Shown here: positions 8,164 through 17,201 of the stretch, piece by piece
How the letters are laid out: each line of letters starts with the position of its first letter
Numbering within the stretch: the first letter of the stretch is position 1
Assembly (NCBI RefSeq): GCF_000720485.1
Contig: NZ_JOAX01000005.1
Coordinates: 372,001 to 436,000, forward strand
Direction of reading: 5' to 3'
Length of the DNA: 64,000 bases
Origin: Streptomyces ochraceiscleroticus
GTDB taxonomy: Bacteria; Actinomycetota; Actinomycetes; Streptomycetales; Streptomycetaceae
Notes under the pieces: generated by a model
Databases searched by the model: none
What the model was told of the DNA's origin: nothing
The model's input: the letters and a program-made list of their open reading frames with translations, nothing else
Position numbers and translations under genes: made by a program

Positions 8164-9273
8164 TCAACGGGCAGGCAGGGACGGGTAATCCGTGTAGCCC
8201 GTTTCGCCGCCTACGTACATCAGGTACTTGCTGCGTACGGGGTTGAGCGGGGCGTGGGTGCGGAGGCGGGCGACCAGGTCGGGGTTGGCCAGGAAGGGAC
8301 GGCCCAGCGCGATGAGGTCGGCGCCTGCTGAGAGAAGGCGTTCCGACTCGTGCCTGCCGCCGTCGGCGGGGAGGGGGTCGGGCAGTACCGGATTGGCGAT
8401 CAGCGTGCCCGGCCAGTGCTTGCGGATCTCCTGGTAGACCGGCTGGTCGGGGTCGGCGAAGGCAACGTGCAGATACGCCAGGCCGCTGTCGGCCAGTGCG
8501 GCGATGAGTGCCGGGTAGATGTCGTCGGTGTCGTCCTCCTGGATGCCGTTGACCGTGTTGCCGGGAGAGATGCGCAGGCCCACCCGGTCGGGGCCGATCG
8601 CGTCGGCGACGGCCCGTACCACCTCGGCCACGAAGCGGATACGGCCGGCCACAGTGCCGCCGTACGCGTCGGTGCGGTGGTTGGTGTTCTTGGCCAGGAA
8701 CTGGTGGAGGAGATGGCCGTTGGCGCTGTGCACCTCGACCCCGGCGAAGCCCGCGGCGAGGGCGTTGCGTGCGGCGGCGGCGAAGTCGGCGACGGTGGTA
8801 CGGATGTCGTCGCTGGTCATCTCGCGGGGAACGACCGCGGGCCGGCGGCCGCTGGGCGTGTGGATCGTCTCGGGGAGGGGGATCGGAGAGGGCGCGAGGG
8901 GCACAAGGCCGCTGTTGTCGGGATGGCCGACCCGGCCACCGTGCTGGAGCTGCAGGAACATCCGGCCGCCCGCGGCGTGCACGGCGTCGGTGACCTGCCG
9001 CCAGCCGGCCACGTGGGCCGCGTTGTGGATCGCGGTGATGTTCGGGTACGTCTGCCCGACGGCATTCGGCGTGGACGCCTCGGCGATGATCAGCCCGGCG
9101 GAGGCGCGCTGCGCGTAGTACGTGGCCATCATCGGGGTGGGGACACCGTCTGCGGTGGCGCGGTTACGGGTCAGCGGCGCCATGACCAGGCGATTCGGCA
9201 GGTGGAGGGGGCCGAGCCGGGCGGGGGTGAAGAGGCGGGAGGCGGCTGTTGTGCGCGTTGTTGTGTCCGTCAT
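8164..9273 (-). CDS. Alkene reductase, classical Old Yellow Enzyme (NemA/XenB type)
   Basis: A 369-residue FMN-dependent ene-reductase of the classical OYE class. Motifs are LPNRLVMAPLTRNRA near the N-terminus, FLQLQHGGRVGH, the catalytic HSANGHLLHQFL with the His/Asn substrate-binding pair, NHRTDAYGG, and GADLIALGRPFLANPDL at the flavin phosphate site. It differs clearly from the YqjM-like enzyme next door, so the two are not a recent duplication. It is transcribed divergently from a MerR regulator. The -10 at 9280-9285 sits so close to the ATG that the message is probably leaderless. Likely roles are detoxification of electrophiles such as quinones, nitro-esters and enals. Confidence 0.9.
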   Translation of the reverse strand: MTDTTTRTTAASRLFTPARLGPLHLPNRLVMAPLTRNRATADGVPTPMMATYYAQRASAGLIIAEASTPNAVGQTYPNITAIHNAAHVAGWRQVTDAVHAAGGRMFLQLQHGGRVGHPDNSGLVPLAPSPIPLPETIHTPSGRRPAVVPREMTSDDIRTTVADFAAAARNALAAGFAGVEVHSANGHLLHQFLAKNTNHRTDAYGGTVAGRIRFVAEVVRAVADAIGPDRVGLRISPGNTVNGIQEDDTDDIYPALIAALADSGLAYLHVAFADPDQPVYQEIRKHWPGTLIANPVLPDPLPADGGRHESERLLSAGADLIALGRPFLANPDLVARLRTHAPLNPVRSKYLMYVGGETGYTDYPSLPAR

Positions 9274-9279
9274 GACGGT

Positions 9280-9311
9280 AAGGTAGAAGTTGACATCAGT
9301 GTCAGGTTCAA
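9280..9311 (-). promoter_or_regulatory. MerR-type promoter/operator for the alkene reductase
   Basis: Read on the minus strand: -35 TTGAAC (9306-9311), a 20-base spacer, -10 TACCTT (9280-9285). The overlong spacer carries an inverted repeat, TGACA-N4-TGTCA (9291-9295 and 9300-9304), the classic geometry of MerR-activated promoters. The -10 ends 6 bases before the ATG, so transcription should start at or next to the A of the ATG. Confidence 0.65.
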
Positions 9312-9341
9312 GTCCTCGTGGTCCGGGGTGTGAGGTGTGCG

Positions 9342-9713
9342 ATGCGGATCGGTGAGCTGGCCCGGCGCACGGGAGTGAGCGAGCGCTCGCTGCGGTACTA
9401 CGAGAAGCAGGGTCTGCTGACGGCCGAACGTACCGCCGGCGGGCACCGCGAGTTTCCCGGCAGCGCCGTCGACCGTGTCATCCGCATCCAGGAGCTCTTC
9501 GCCGCCGGGCTGTGCAGCGCGAAGATCGGACAGTTGCTGCCCTGCATGAGGGACACCGACGGGGGGCCGTCCGAGATCGCCACGCCGCGGCTGGTCGCCG
9601 ACCTCACGACGGAGCGGGGGCGCATCGACCGGATGATCGCCGACCTGGTCCGCTCGCGTGAGGTGTTGGACGAGGTGATCGAGGCGGCGGCGGTGGACGA
9701 GGGCGGTCGTTGA
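9342..9713 (+). CDS. MerR family transcriptional regulator
   Basis: A 123-residue regulator. The N-terminal winged helix is typical of MerR (MRIGELARRTGVSERSLRYYEKQGLL, then the GGHREF wing), followed by a helical effector region with the lone Cys-containing segment LFAAGLCSAKIGQLLPCM and a dimerisation helix. It has no C-terminal metal-binding Cys cluster like MerR or CueR, so an organic or redox signal is more likely. It is divergent from the alkene reductase and 68 bases away. The palindrome in the 20-base spacer between them is the likely binding site, so it probably activates the reductase and may control itself. Confidence 0.88.
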   Translation: MRIGELARRTGVSERSLRYYEKQGLLTAERTAGGHREFPGSAVDRVIRIQELFAAGLCSAKIGQLLPCMRDTDGGPSEIATPRLVADLTTERGRIDRMIADLVRSREVLDEVIEAAAVDEGGR

Positions 9714-9737
9714 CCGGGTGGCGCCTATCCTCGCCGG

Positions 9738-11066
9738 GTGAGTATCAGCAGTCGCAGCCAGCGCGTCCGTTACCTTGTTCGGTCCATCCGGTCCGGACGG
9801 TCCGTTCGGTCCTGGGTGGTGGTGCCGGAGGGCCACTCGGCGGCGGCGACGGGGGGTTCCGGGCGGCAGCCGTTGCGGGCGCCGGTTGTCGCGGACGTGG
9901 TGGTGACGGTGGCCGTGCTGGCGCTGTCGGTGTGGAACAGCACCAAGAATCCGTATCTCGGCCCGGCGGCGCCATGGGCGAATCTGCTGCTCGCCGGTGC
10001 GAGCGCGGTGCCGCTGCTGCTGCGGCGCCGGGTGCCCGAGGTGGTGCTCGCGGTGGCGTTCGTCGTGGAGGCGCTGCACATCTCGATCTTCGCCCTGCCG
10101 TGCGCGTACTACGCCGAGGGCGCCTACCGGGGGCCGCACAGCCGCAGGACGGTGTGGGCGGCGGCGGGAGCGGGCCTGCTGTACGTCATCCCCTGGGGCG
10201 ACGCCGACATCTGGTCGCATCCGCGGAGCCTGCTCGGCGGGTTCCTGGTGAACTTCGTCCTCGCCATGCTCGTACCGCTGCTCCTCGGCCTGTACATGGG
10301 CGAACGGCGGGCCGTGCTCGCGGGGCTGGTGGAACGGGCCGAGCGGGCGGAGCGGGAGCAGCGGCTCCTGGCCGAGGCGGCGCGCGCCGAGGAGCGGCAG
10401 CGGATCGCCGGGGAGATGCACGATGTCGTCTCGCACCAGGTGAGTCTGATCGTGGTGCACGCGAACGCGCTGGCCACCGTGGCGCACGACCCGAAGGTGA
10501 CGGCCGAGGCCGCGGCGATCATCCAGACGGCCGGGCGGCAGGCGCTCACGGAGCTGCGCGAGATGCTGGGCCTGCTCAGGGGTAGCCCGGAGGGCGGGAA
10601 CACAACGAAGCAGGCCGAGCAGGCGGAGCACGCTGAGCAGGCCGAGGTGACCGCGGCCGACGGCGCCGCCGGCGAGCGCATCGCCGCGCTCGCCGACAGC
10701 TCCCGGGCCGCCGGGCTGCCCGTCACCCTGCACACCGAAGGCGAGCCCCGGCCGCTCGCCGAGCCGGTCGAGCGGGCCGCCTACCGTGTCGTACAGGAAG
10801 CACTGACCAACGTGCACAAGCACGCGCCCGGTGCGACGACGGACATCCGTGTCGGGTACGAGCCGCGGACGCTGCGGGTGAGTGTCACCAACGGCCCGGC
10901 GGAGGGGGCCCCCGACGGCAGCGGCCCCCTGCTCCCCAGCGGCGGCCATGGGCTCATCGGCCTGGGCGAACGGGTACGCCTGGCCGGTGGTGACATCGAG
11001 ACGGGCCCGCTGGCCGACGGCGGTTTCCGGGTCCTGGCCACGCTCCCCGCACCGCCTCGCCGGTGA
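9738..11066 (+). CDS. NarL-type sensor histidine kinase (orphan)
   Basis: A 442-residue membrane sensor kinase. An N-terminal tail rich in Arg/Ser is followed by four or five hydrophobic helices (about residues 50-190), a coiled coil (ERAERAEREQRLLAEAARAEERQRIAGE), the phospho-acceptor motif EMHDVVSHQVSLIV of the HisKA_3 class, and a HATPase domain with EALTNVHKHAPGA and GHGLIGLGERV. A Gln/Ala/Glu-rich micro-repeat (QAEQAEHAEQAE) interrupts the region between the two catalytic parts. Kinases of this class normally lie beside a LuxR-type response regulator, but none is adjacent. The only such regulator in the window is at 48464-49135, itself without a kinase. The signal is unknown. Confidence 0.88.
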   Translation: MSISSRSQRVRYLVRSIRSGRSVRSWVVVPEGHSAAATGGSGRQPLRAPVVADVVVTVAVLALSVWNSTKNPYLGPAAPWANLLLAGASAVPLLLRRRVPEVVLAVAFVVEALHISIFALPCAYYAEGAYRGPHSRRTVWAAAGAGLLYVIPWGDADIWSHPRSLLGGFLVNFVLAMLVPLLLGLYMGERRAVLAGLVERAERAEREQRLLAEAARAEERQRIAGEMHDVVSHQVSLIVVHANALATVAHDPKVTAEAAAIIQTAGRQALTELREMLGLLRGSPEGGNTTKQAEQAEHAEQAEVTAADGAAGERIAALADSSRAAGLPVTLHTEGEPRPLAEPVERAAYRVVQEALTNVHKHAPGATTDIRVGYEPRTLRVSVTNGPAEGAPDGSGPLLPSGGHGLIGLGERVRLAGGDIETGPLADGGFRVLATLPAPPRR

Positions 11067-11087
11067 GGCCGGGGTCAGGCCGAACCG

Positions 11088-11801
11088 CTAGCTCCCGGAG
11101 ACGCTGAAGCGGTTGGTGGCGAAGCGCAGTCCGCCCGGTGCCGAGGTGATCTCGTAACCGAACTGGACGTCGCCGATGGTTTCATCGCCCCACCAGCCCT
11201 TTTCCTGGACCCACTTCAGGACCGGCAGGATGTCGACGGTGCCGGCGGAGGAGTCGGAGGTGCGCAGGAACGAGTACACCTCATTCGCCCCGTTGTCGCC
11301 CTTGTAGACCTTCCAGGTGCTGCCGCCGAGGGTGACGGTGGCCTGTTCGGTGCCGATCGGGCCGACGGCGCCGGTCTGGTTGACCCAGAGCATGACCTCG
11401 TGGTCGTAGTCGCTGTCCCAGATGTCGTACGAGGTGTTGTACGCGCCGGACGCCGGCACGGTCACGTCGTACGTGCTGGTCAGCGAGGTGATGCCGCTGA
11501 TGGGCTTGCCGATGACCTTTTTCGCGTTGGGATAGGACTTGATGCCCGGGGTGTTGGGATGGTCGGCCGTCACGTCCCAGTCCGACGCGGACTCGGCCCG
11601 GATCGTCTGCGAGCCGGCGCCCGAGCCCCAGATGTTGTTGTAGAGCGTGTAGCCGTCGGGGGTGGTGTACGAGCCGAAGGGCTCGGACGAGGACCACGTG
11701 GCGGCCTGGGCCGGTGCGGCGGCGAAGCCGAGCAGGGCGGCGAAGGCCGCCGTGACGGTCAGCGGGAGCCGTATGCCGGGCCGCCGGGTGCGTCGTGTCA
11801 T
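11088..11801 (-). CDS. Secreted GH12 endoglucanase / xyloglucanase
   Basis: A 237-residue secreted protein. A signal peptide with twin Arg pairs, a hydrophobic core and an APAQAA cleavage region precedes a GH12 catalytic domain (about residues 35-237). Family landmarks are TLYNNIWGS, the nucleophile region YDHEVMLWVNQTG with its Glu, and the acid/base region FGYEITSAPGGLRF near the C-terminus. No carbohydrate-binding module is attached. GH12 enzymes cut beta-1,4-glucan backbones, and many prefer xyloglucan. Its place at the end of a locus with an alpha-xylosidase, a GH3 enzyme and a sugar ABC transporter favours xyloglucan. The ATG at 11801 has AAGGGA upstream. Confidence 0.88.
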   Translation of the reverse strand: MTRRTRRPGIRLPLTVTAAFAALLGFAAAPAQAATWSSSEPFGSYTTPDGYTLYNNIWGSGAGSQTIRAESASDWDVTADHPNTPGIKSYPNAKKVIGKPISGITSLTSTYDVTVPASGAYNTSYDIWDSDYDHEVMLWVNQTGAVGPIGTEQATVTLGGSTWKVYKGDNGANEVYSFLRTSDSSAGTVDILPVLKWVQEKGWWGDETIGDVQFGYEITSAPGGLRFATNRFSVSGS

Positions 11802-11873
11802 GGGAATTCCCTTCAGTGTGGGGGGAACGGCGTCTGATGGTCGCCGGGAAGTGGGGGAAGGTTGCCGCCCCGG

Positions 11874-14168
11874 TCAGCCCTCTTGCCCGTCGAGGAGAGC
11901 CGACAGCTCCGGGGTGCCGGGGGCGGCCGTCAGCAGCGTGTCCGTGTCAGGGAGGAGCACGTGCCAGCGGCCGGGCGCCCCGGTGGCCTCGACGGTGACG
12001 CGCGGGCCCTCCCGGCGGGTGCGGAAGACCGCGTCGGGTGCGCCGTCCGGCGCCGGGACCCGGGTGGTCACCGAGTCGCCGTCGCGGAGCCGGTGCACCC
12101 GCAGGGTCACGTCGTCCCGCCAGTCGTACACGGCGCGGTCGGCCGTGCTGCCGAAGGGGATCACCGAGCCGGGCCGGGCCAGCAGCGGCAGGCTGTCGAA
12201 GCCGTACCGCTCCCGCCGCCAGCCCGGTCCGCGCACCCGCTCGCCGGAGAGCAGGTGGGTCCATTCCCCGTCCGGTACGTAGTACTCGATGGTGCCGTCG
12301 GCGGTGAAGACGGGCGCCACCAGCAGGTCGTCGCCGAGCATGTACTGACGGTCCAGGGCGTGGCAGGCCGGGTCGCCGGGGAACTCCAGCAGCATCGCGC
12401 GCATGACCGGTGTGCCGTGCGCGGCGGCCTGCCGGGCGGCGTGGAAGAGGTACGGCATCAGGCGGTGCTTGAGCCGGGTGAAGTCGCGGGTGACGGCGAC
12501 GGCCTCCTCGTCGTAGTCCCACGGCACGCGGTAGGAGGTACTGCCGTGCAGCCGGCTGTGCGAGGACAGCAGCCCGAACTGCACCCAGCGCTTGAAGACT
12601 TCGGGGCTCGGCGTGCCTTCGAAGCCGCCGATGTCATGGCTCCAGAAGCCGAAGCCGGACAGTCCGAGCGAGAGGCCGCCGCGCAGTGACTCGGCCATCG
12701 CGCCGAAGGTGGACTCGCAGTCGCCGCCCCAGTGGACGGGGAACTGCTGGCCGCCGGCGGTCGCCGAGCGGGCGAAGAGGACCGCCTCGTCCGCGCCGCG
12801 CTCGGCGGTGAGCGTCTCGAAGACCGTGCGGTTGTAGAGGTCGGTGTAGTAGTTGTGCATGCGCGCGGGGTCCGAGCCGTCGTGCCAGACGACGTCGGTG
12901 GGGATGCGCTCGCCGAAGTCGGTCTTGAAGCAGTCGACGCCCTGCCCGAGCAGGCCGCGCAGCTTGTCCGCGTACCACTGCCGCGCCTCCGGGTGCGTGA
13001 AGTCGACCAGGCCCATGCCCGCCTGCCACATGTCCCACTGCCACACGCTGCCGTCCGGCCTGCGCACCAGGTATCCGAGCCGGGCGGCCTCGTCGAAGAG
13101 AGGGGACTTCTGGGCGATGTACGGGTTGATCCACACGCAGATCTTCAGCCCGTGCTCCTCCTTGAGGCGCCGCAGCATGCCTTCCGGGTCGGGGAAGACC
13201 TCCGGGTCCCAGGTGAAGTCGCACCACTGGTAAGCACGCATCCAGAAGCAGTCGAAGTGAAAGACGCCGAGGGGGATTTCGCGGTCCGCCATGCCGCGTA
13301 CGAAGCGGGTAACGGTGTCCTCGTCGTAGGAGGTGGTGAAGGAGGTGGACAGCCACAGCCCGAACGACCAGGCGGGCGGCAGCGCCGGGCGGCCGGTCAG
13401 CGCGGTGTAACGGTCCAGGATCTCCTTGGGCGAGGGGCCGTACACGAGGTAGTACTCCAGCGTCTGGTCCTCGACGCTGAACTGGACCTGGCCGACCGCC
13501 TCGGAGCCCACCTCGTAGGAGACCTGTCCCGGATGGTTGACGAAGACGCCGTAGCCGCGGTTGGTGAGGTGGAACGGGACGTTCTTGTAAGCCTGCTCGC
13601 TGGCGGTGCCGCCATCGGCCTGCCAGATGTCGACGCTCTGGCCGTTGCGGGTGAAGGGGGTGAAGCGTTCGCCGAGCCCGTACACCAGCTCGCCGACGCC
13701 GAGGGAGAGCTGTGCGAGGGAGTGGTGGGCGCCGTCGGGGGTGGTGGCGAAGCCGGTGCCGCGTGACTCGGCGGAGGTGAGCGTACGGCCGTCGGCGGTG
13801 AAGTCCAGCCGGTACGGAGCGGCCGTGTCGACCCGCAACGACAGCGCGCCGCTGGACAGTTCCAGGAGGGAGCCGTCGCGGTGGACCTTGGAGGGCGCGC
13901 CCTCCGGGCCGGTGCGCAGGGCGAAGTGGGGTCCGTGGTCGGCCGCCCCGGCGTGGTGGGTGGCGCGGACGCCGATCACACCCTCGGCGGGGGAGAAGCA
14001 GGTGACGGTCAGCAGGGGGCTGTTGAGGGTGTCGCCCCGGTGCCGGAGCCGGCGCGCGGCGGCGTAGAGGGTGAAGCGGTCCTCCTCGACGCGGGTGTCG
14101 ACGATCTCGGTGGCGTACGACGCGTCGACGCCGTCCCGCATCAGCCAGTAGCCGTCAGTGAACTTCAT
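11874..14168 (-). CDS. GH31 alpha-xylosidase (YicI-like)
   Basis: A 764-residue protein without a signal peptide, so probably cytoplasmic. It shows the GH31 layout: an N-terminal beta-sandwich, then the TIM barrel with LWLSTSFTTSYDEDTV, the nucleophile motif CFKTDFGERIPTD (Asp), the acid/base segment HWGGDCESTFGAMAES, and FWSHDIGGFEG, followed by C-terminal beta domains. The KTDFGE form of the nucleophile motif is that of alpha-xylosidases such as YicI rather than alpha-glucosidases (DMNE). Its job would be to remove alpha-1,6-xylosyl residues from imported xyloglucan oligomers such as isoprimeverose. It lies directly downstream of the two permease genes. Confidence 0.9.
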   Translation of the reverse strand: MKFTDGYWLMRDGVDASYATEIVDTRVEEDRFTLYAAARRLRHRGDTLNSPLLTVTCFSPAEGVIGVRATHHAGAADHGPHFALRTGPEGAPSKVHRDGSLLELSSGALSLRVDTAAPYRLDFTADGRTLTSAESRGTGFATTPDGAHHSLAQLSLGVGELVYGLGERFTPFTRNGQSVDIWQADGGTASEQAYKNVPFHLTNRGYGVFVNHPGQVSYEVGSEAVGQVQFSVEDQTLEYYLVYGPSPKEILDRYTALTGRPALPPAWSFGLWLSTSFTTSYDEDTVTRFVRGMADREIPLGVFHFDCFWMRAYQWCDFTWDPEVFPDPEGMLRRLKEEHGLKICVWINPYIAQKSPLFDEAARLGYLVRRPDGSVWQWDMWQAGMGLVDFTHPEARQWYADKLRGLLGQGVDCFKTDFGERIPTDVVWHDGSDPARMHNYYTDLYNRTVFETLTAERGADEAVLFARSATAGGQQFPVHWGGDCESTFGAMAESLRGGLSLGLSGFGFWSHDIGGFEGTPSPEVFKRWVQFGLLSSHSRLHGSTSYRVPWDYDEEAVAVTRDFTRLKHRLMPYLFHAARQAAAHGTPVMRAMLLEFPGDPACHALDRQYMLGDDLLVAPVFTADGTIEYYVPDGEWTHLLSGERVRGPGWRRERYGFDSLPLLARPGSVIPFGSTADRAVYDWRDDVTLRVHRLRDGDSVTTRVPAPDGAPDAVFRTRREGPRVTVEATGAPGRWHVLLPDTDTLLTAAPGTPELSALLDGQEG

Positions 14169-14203
14169 CGGAGCCTGCCTTTCGAACTATGGGCGCACGG
14201 TGG

Positions 14204-15034
14204 CTACTTGACGGAACCGCCGGCGATCCCGGCGGCGATGTACTTCTGGGCGACGACCAGCAGGACCGCCGCGGGAACGGCGGACAGCACGGCCGTCGCC
14301 ATGACCGCGCCCCAGTCGCTGACGTGGGCGCCGACGAACTGGTAGATGCCGAGCGTGACGGGCTTGACGTCGTCGGTGGTGTTGAGGGTCAGCGCGAACA
14401 TGAAGTCCGACCAGGCGAAGAGGAAGGTGAACAGCCCGGCCGTGATGAGGGCGTTGCGGCTCATCGGGAGCACGATGCGGACGAAGGCGGTGAACCGGTT
14501 CGCGCCGTCGACCAGCGCCGCCTCGACGACCTCGCCGGGGATGGACACCATGAAGGCACGCAGCAGCACGATGGAGAACGGCAGCCCGAGCGAGGCATCG
14601 GCCAGGATCAGTCCGAGGTAGGAGTTGACCAGGCCCAGCTCTGCATACGCGCTGTACAGGGCGTTGGCGATGACGATGCCCGGCACCATCTGGGTGATGA
14701 GCGTGGTGAAGACGACGCTGCGGCCACCACGCAGCGCGGACTGCGCCAGGCCGTACGCGGCGGGCGCGGCCAGCGCGAGGCAGACGGCGACGGCACCGAG
14801 CGCGACGGCGAGGCTGGTGAGCATCGCACGGCCCTGGCTCGCCAGCGCCAGCCGGAAGCTGTCCAGGCTGGGAGCCGTCGGGAACCAGGACACCGCGATG
14901 CCCGAAGCGGGCTGGAGCGCGGTGTTCAGCATCCAGTAGACCGGGAAGAGCAGCACGGTGAGGATCAGCAGTGCCGCCGCGGTGTTCCAGGCGCTGCGTA
15001 GTCTGCGGAGACGCGAAGGGTCCACGACGATCAC
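14204..15034 (-). CDS. Carbohydrate ABC transporter permease (MalG type)
   Basis: A 276-residue inner-membrane permease with six hydrophobic helices. The conserved EAA loop reads EAALVDGANRFTAFVRIVLPM and would contact the ATPase. The family's usual large N-terminal tail is short here. The GTG at 15034 overlaps the stop of the preceding permease (GTGA), which fixes the start better than the long open frame upstream. No ATP-binding subunit is encoded nearby, so, as in many Streptomyces sugar importers, a shared MsiK-type ATPase probably serves it. Confidence 0.9.
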   Translation of the reverse strand: MIVVDPSRLRRLRSAWNTAAALLILTVLLFPVYWMLNTALQPASGIAVSWFPTAPSLDSFRLALASQGRAMLTSLAVALGAVAVCLALAAPAAYGLAQSALRGGRSVVFTTLITQMVPGIVIANALYSAYAELGLVNSYLGLILADASLGLPFSIVLLRAFMVSIPGEVVEAALVDGANRFTAFVRIVLPMSRNALITAGLFTFLFAWSDFMFALTLNTTDDVKPVTLGIYQFVGAHVSDWGAVMATAVLSAVPAAVLLVVAQKYIAAGIAGGSVK

Positions 15035-15930
15035 TTCCCCTGGCCGAAGTCGGCGCGGTTGGCGCGGAGATACAGCACGGCGAAGACCGCGCTGATGAGG
15101 ACGAGGGCGTTGCCGACGACGGCGCCCTGGCCGAAGTCGAGGCGGAGGAAGGACAGTTGGTAGGTGACGGTGCCCAGGGTCTGGGTGGCGTCGGCCGGGC
15201 CGCCCGCGGTGAGGGCCAGGATCAGGTCGAGAATCTTGACCGTGGACATGAAGCCGAGGACGAGTACCACGGTGATCACCGGCCGCAGCATCGGCAGGGT
15301 GACGCTGCGGAAGGCCCGCCAGGGGCTCGCACCGTCCAGCGCCGCCGCCTCGTGCAGCTCGCGGGGTATCTCCTGCAGGCCGCCGTAGAGGATGACCATG
15401 TTGAACGGGATGCCGATCCAGATGTTGACCAGCACGGCCGAGAGCAGCGCCACGCTCGGGCTGCTCAGCCAGGGCACCCCGCCGTCGCTCAGCCCGAGGG
15501 CCTGCAGCGCCGTGTTCAGTACCCCGTGCTCCTGGTCGAGGATGCGCCGCCAGACGACGGCGGACACCACCATGGGCACCAGCCAGGGCAGCAGCAGGAC
15601 GGCCCGGACGACCCCGGAGAGGCGGAAACGCCGGGAGAAGAAGACGGCCAGGGCCAGCCCGATGGTGAACTGTCCGAGCAGCGAGCCGGCCGTGAACAGC
15701 GCCGTGTGCCACAGGGCTTCGGTGAAGAGCGGATCGGCGAACACGGCCCGCCAGTTGGCGAGCCCGTTGAAGGGAGCCTCGCCGGTGAAGTACGTGGTGG
15801 GCGTGTAGTGCTGAAAGCTCATCAGCACGTTGCGGAGGAGCGGATAGCCGAAGAACGCGGCCATGTAGAGGAGGGCGGGGGCGACGAAGAGCCAGCGGAG
15901 GAGCTGGGGACGCCGTGCGAGTGTGCTCAT
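15031..15930 (-). CDS. Carbohydrate ABC transporter permease (MalF type)
   Basis: A 299-residue permease, the partner of the MalG-type protein that follows. It has six membrane helices and the EAA loop HEAAALDGASPWRAFRSVTLPML near residue 200. The start at 15930 has GAGGAA 6 bases upstream. It lies 10 bases after the binding-protein gene and overlaps the next permease by 4 bases, so the three transporter genes form one transcript. The expected substrate is an oligosaccharide released from beta-glucan or xyloglucan, judged from the GH12, GH31 and GH3 neighbours. Confidence 0.9.
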   Translation of the reverse strand: MSTLARRPQLLRWLFVAPALLYMAAFFGYPLLRNVLMSFQHYTPTTYFTGEAPFNGLANWRAVFADPLFTEALWHTALFTAGSLLGQFTIGLALAVFFSRRFRLSGVVRAVLLLPWLVPMVVSAVVWRRILDQEHGVLNTALQALGLSDGGVPWLSSPSVALLSAVLVNIWIGIPFNMVILYGGLQEIPRELHEAAALDGASPWRAFRSVTLPMLRPVITVVLVLGFMSTVKILDLILALTAGGPADATQTLGTVTYQLSFLRLDFGQGAVVGNALVLISAVFAVLYLRANRADFGQGK

Positions 15931-15940
15931 GACCGGTTCC

Positions 15941-17167
15941 TCACTTCCCCGCCGTGGCCTGCTGCTGGGCCCGTTGCAGCGCCTGCCCGGGGCTGCTCCG
16001 GCCGGTCAGTACGGACTGGAAGGCGCCCGAGAGCGCGTCGCCCACGGCGGGCCAGCGGGTGCCGACCCGGGCGGTGCGGGAGCGGGCCGTGGAGACCAGC
16101 TCGGCGAACGGAGCGAGCTCGGGATTGCGCTCCGCGTACGAGCGGGCCGCGGCGGTGCGCGTCGGCACATTGTTGGTCGCCTGCCCCCAATCCAATTGGT
16201 TCTTCGGCGTGTTGAGGCAGTCGAGGATCTTCGCGGCGTTCCGCTCGCGGCCGGGGTCGTCGCTCTTCGGTACCGTCATGACGGTGCCGCCGATGGGGGA
16301 GACGGCCCTGCCGCCCGCCTCGGGGACGGGGATCTTGGCGACCGCCCAGTCCACCTTCTTCTGCGCGGCGAGCACCGGTACCTGCCACGGCCCGTTGACC
16401 ATCATGGCGGCCCGCCCCGCGACGAACTGGTCGTTGACGTCCTGCTGGTTCCAGTTGACGACGGCCTTGGAGACGGAACGGTCCGCGACCAGTTCCTTCC
16501 ACAGCTCCAGTGCCGCCTCGCCCGCACCGTCGTCGAGGCGGGACTCGTCACCGCCCGCCGACCAGAAGAAGGGCAGGAACTGGTAGACCCCGTCGGCGTC
16601 CGGACTGGCGCTGAAGGCCAGGCCGTACGTACCGCCGCCGGTCAGCCTCTTCGCCGCGGCGCGCAGCTCGTCCCAGGTGCGCGGCGGGGTCACGTCGGCC
16701 TTCGCCAGCAGGTCGCGGTCGTAATACAGGGCAAGGGAGTTGGCGGCCCGGGCCACGCCGTAGCGGGCGCCCCGGTACGACCCCAGGGAGACGGCGCTGC
16801 GGGAGAACCCGGAGGCGTCGACGCCGAGGTCGCTCAACCGCCGCAGCCCGCCGGTCCGGGCGAACTGCGGCAGCTCGGACCCGTCGAGCTCCAGGATGTC
16901 GGTGAGCGAGTGGGACGAGGCCATTCGCAACGCCTTGGAGGACACCTGGTCGGCGGGCACACTGATCTGCTCCACGCGCAGGCCCAGCGGCCGGGCGCAG
17001 CGGTCGAAGAACCGCTGGTTCTTGGTGTGTTCGGCGGTGTCGGTGGCCGAGTTGAGGACGGTGACCGTGCCGGGGTCGGGGGCGGCGGCGCAGCCGGTGA
17101 GGCCGAGCGCGGCCGTCGCCCCCGCGGTGATCGCGGCGAGCACCGGTCTGGCTGCACGGGAGTGCAT
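15941..17167 (-). CDS. Extracellular sugar-binding lipoprotein of ABC transporter
   Basis: A 408-residue periplasmic-type binding protein anchored by lipid: the N-terminal signal ends in LTGCAAAP, a clear lipobox. The mature part has the family 1 solute-binding fold, with DILELDGSELPQFARTGGL early, YDRDLLAKADVTPPRTWDELRAAA in the middle and an ANSLALYY region. It would capture the oligosaccharide and hand it to the two permeases. The ATG at 17167 has AACGGAG 8 bases upstream. A 126-base spacer with three GC-rich direct repeats separates it from the GH3 gene upstream. Confidence 0.9.
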   Translation of the reverse strand: MHSRAARPVLAAITAGATAALGLTGCAAAPDPGTVTVLNSATDTAEHTKNQRFFDRCARPLGLRVEQISVPADQVSSKALRMASSHSLTDILELDGSELPQFARTGGLRRLSDLGVDASGFSRSAVSLGSYRGARYGVARAANSLALYYDRDLLAKADVTPPRTWDELRAAAKRLTGGGTYGLAFSASPDADGVYQFLPFFWSAGGDESRLDDGAGEAALELWKELVADRSVSKAVVNWNQQDVNDQFVAGRAAMMVNGPWQVPVLAAQKKVDWAVAKIPVPEAGGRAVSPIGGTVMTVPKSDDPGRERNAAKILDCLNTPKNQLDWGQATNNVPTRTAAARSYAERNPELAPFAELVSTARSRTARVGTRWPAVGDALSGAFQSVLTGRSSPGQALQRAQQQATAGK

Positions 17168-17201
17168 GGGCGGTTCTCCGTTCGGAGGCGGCTCAGGGGA
17201 G

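Noticed and set aside
9286..9320. GGTTCAAGTCC-like sequence resembling a tRNA T-arm
   Set aside because: No acceptor, D or anticodon stems fit around it; it is part of the MerR-type promoter.
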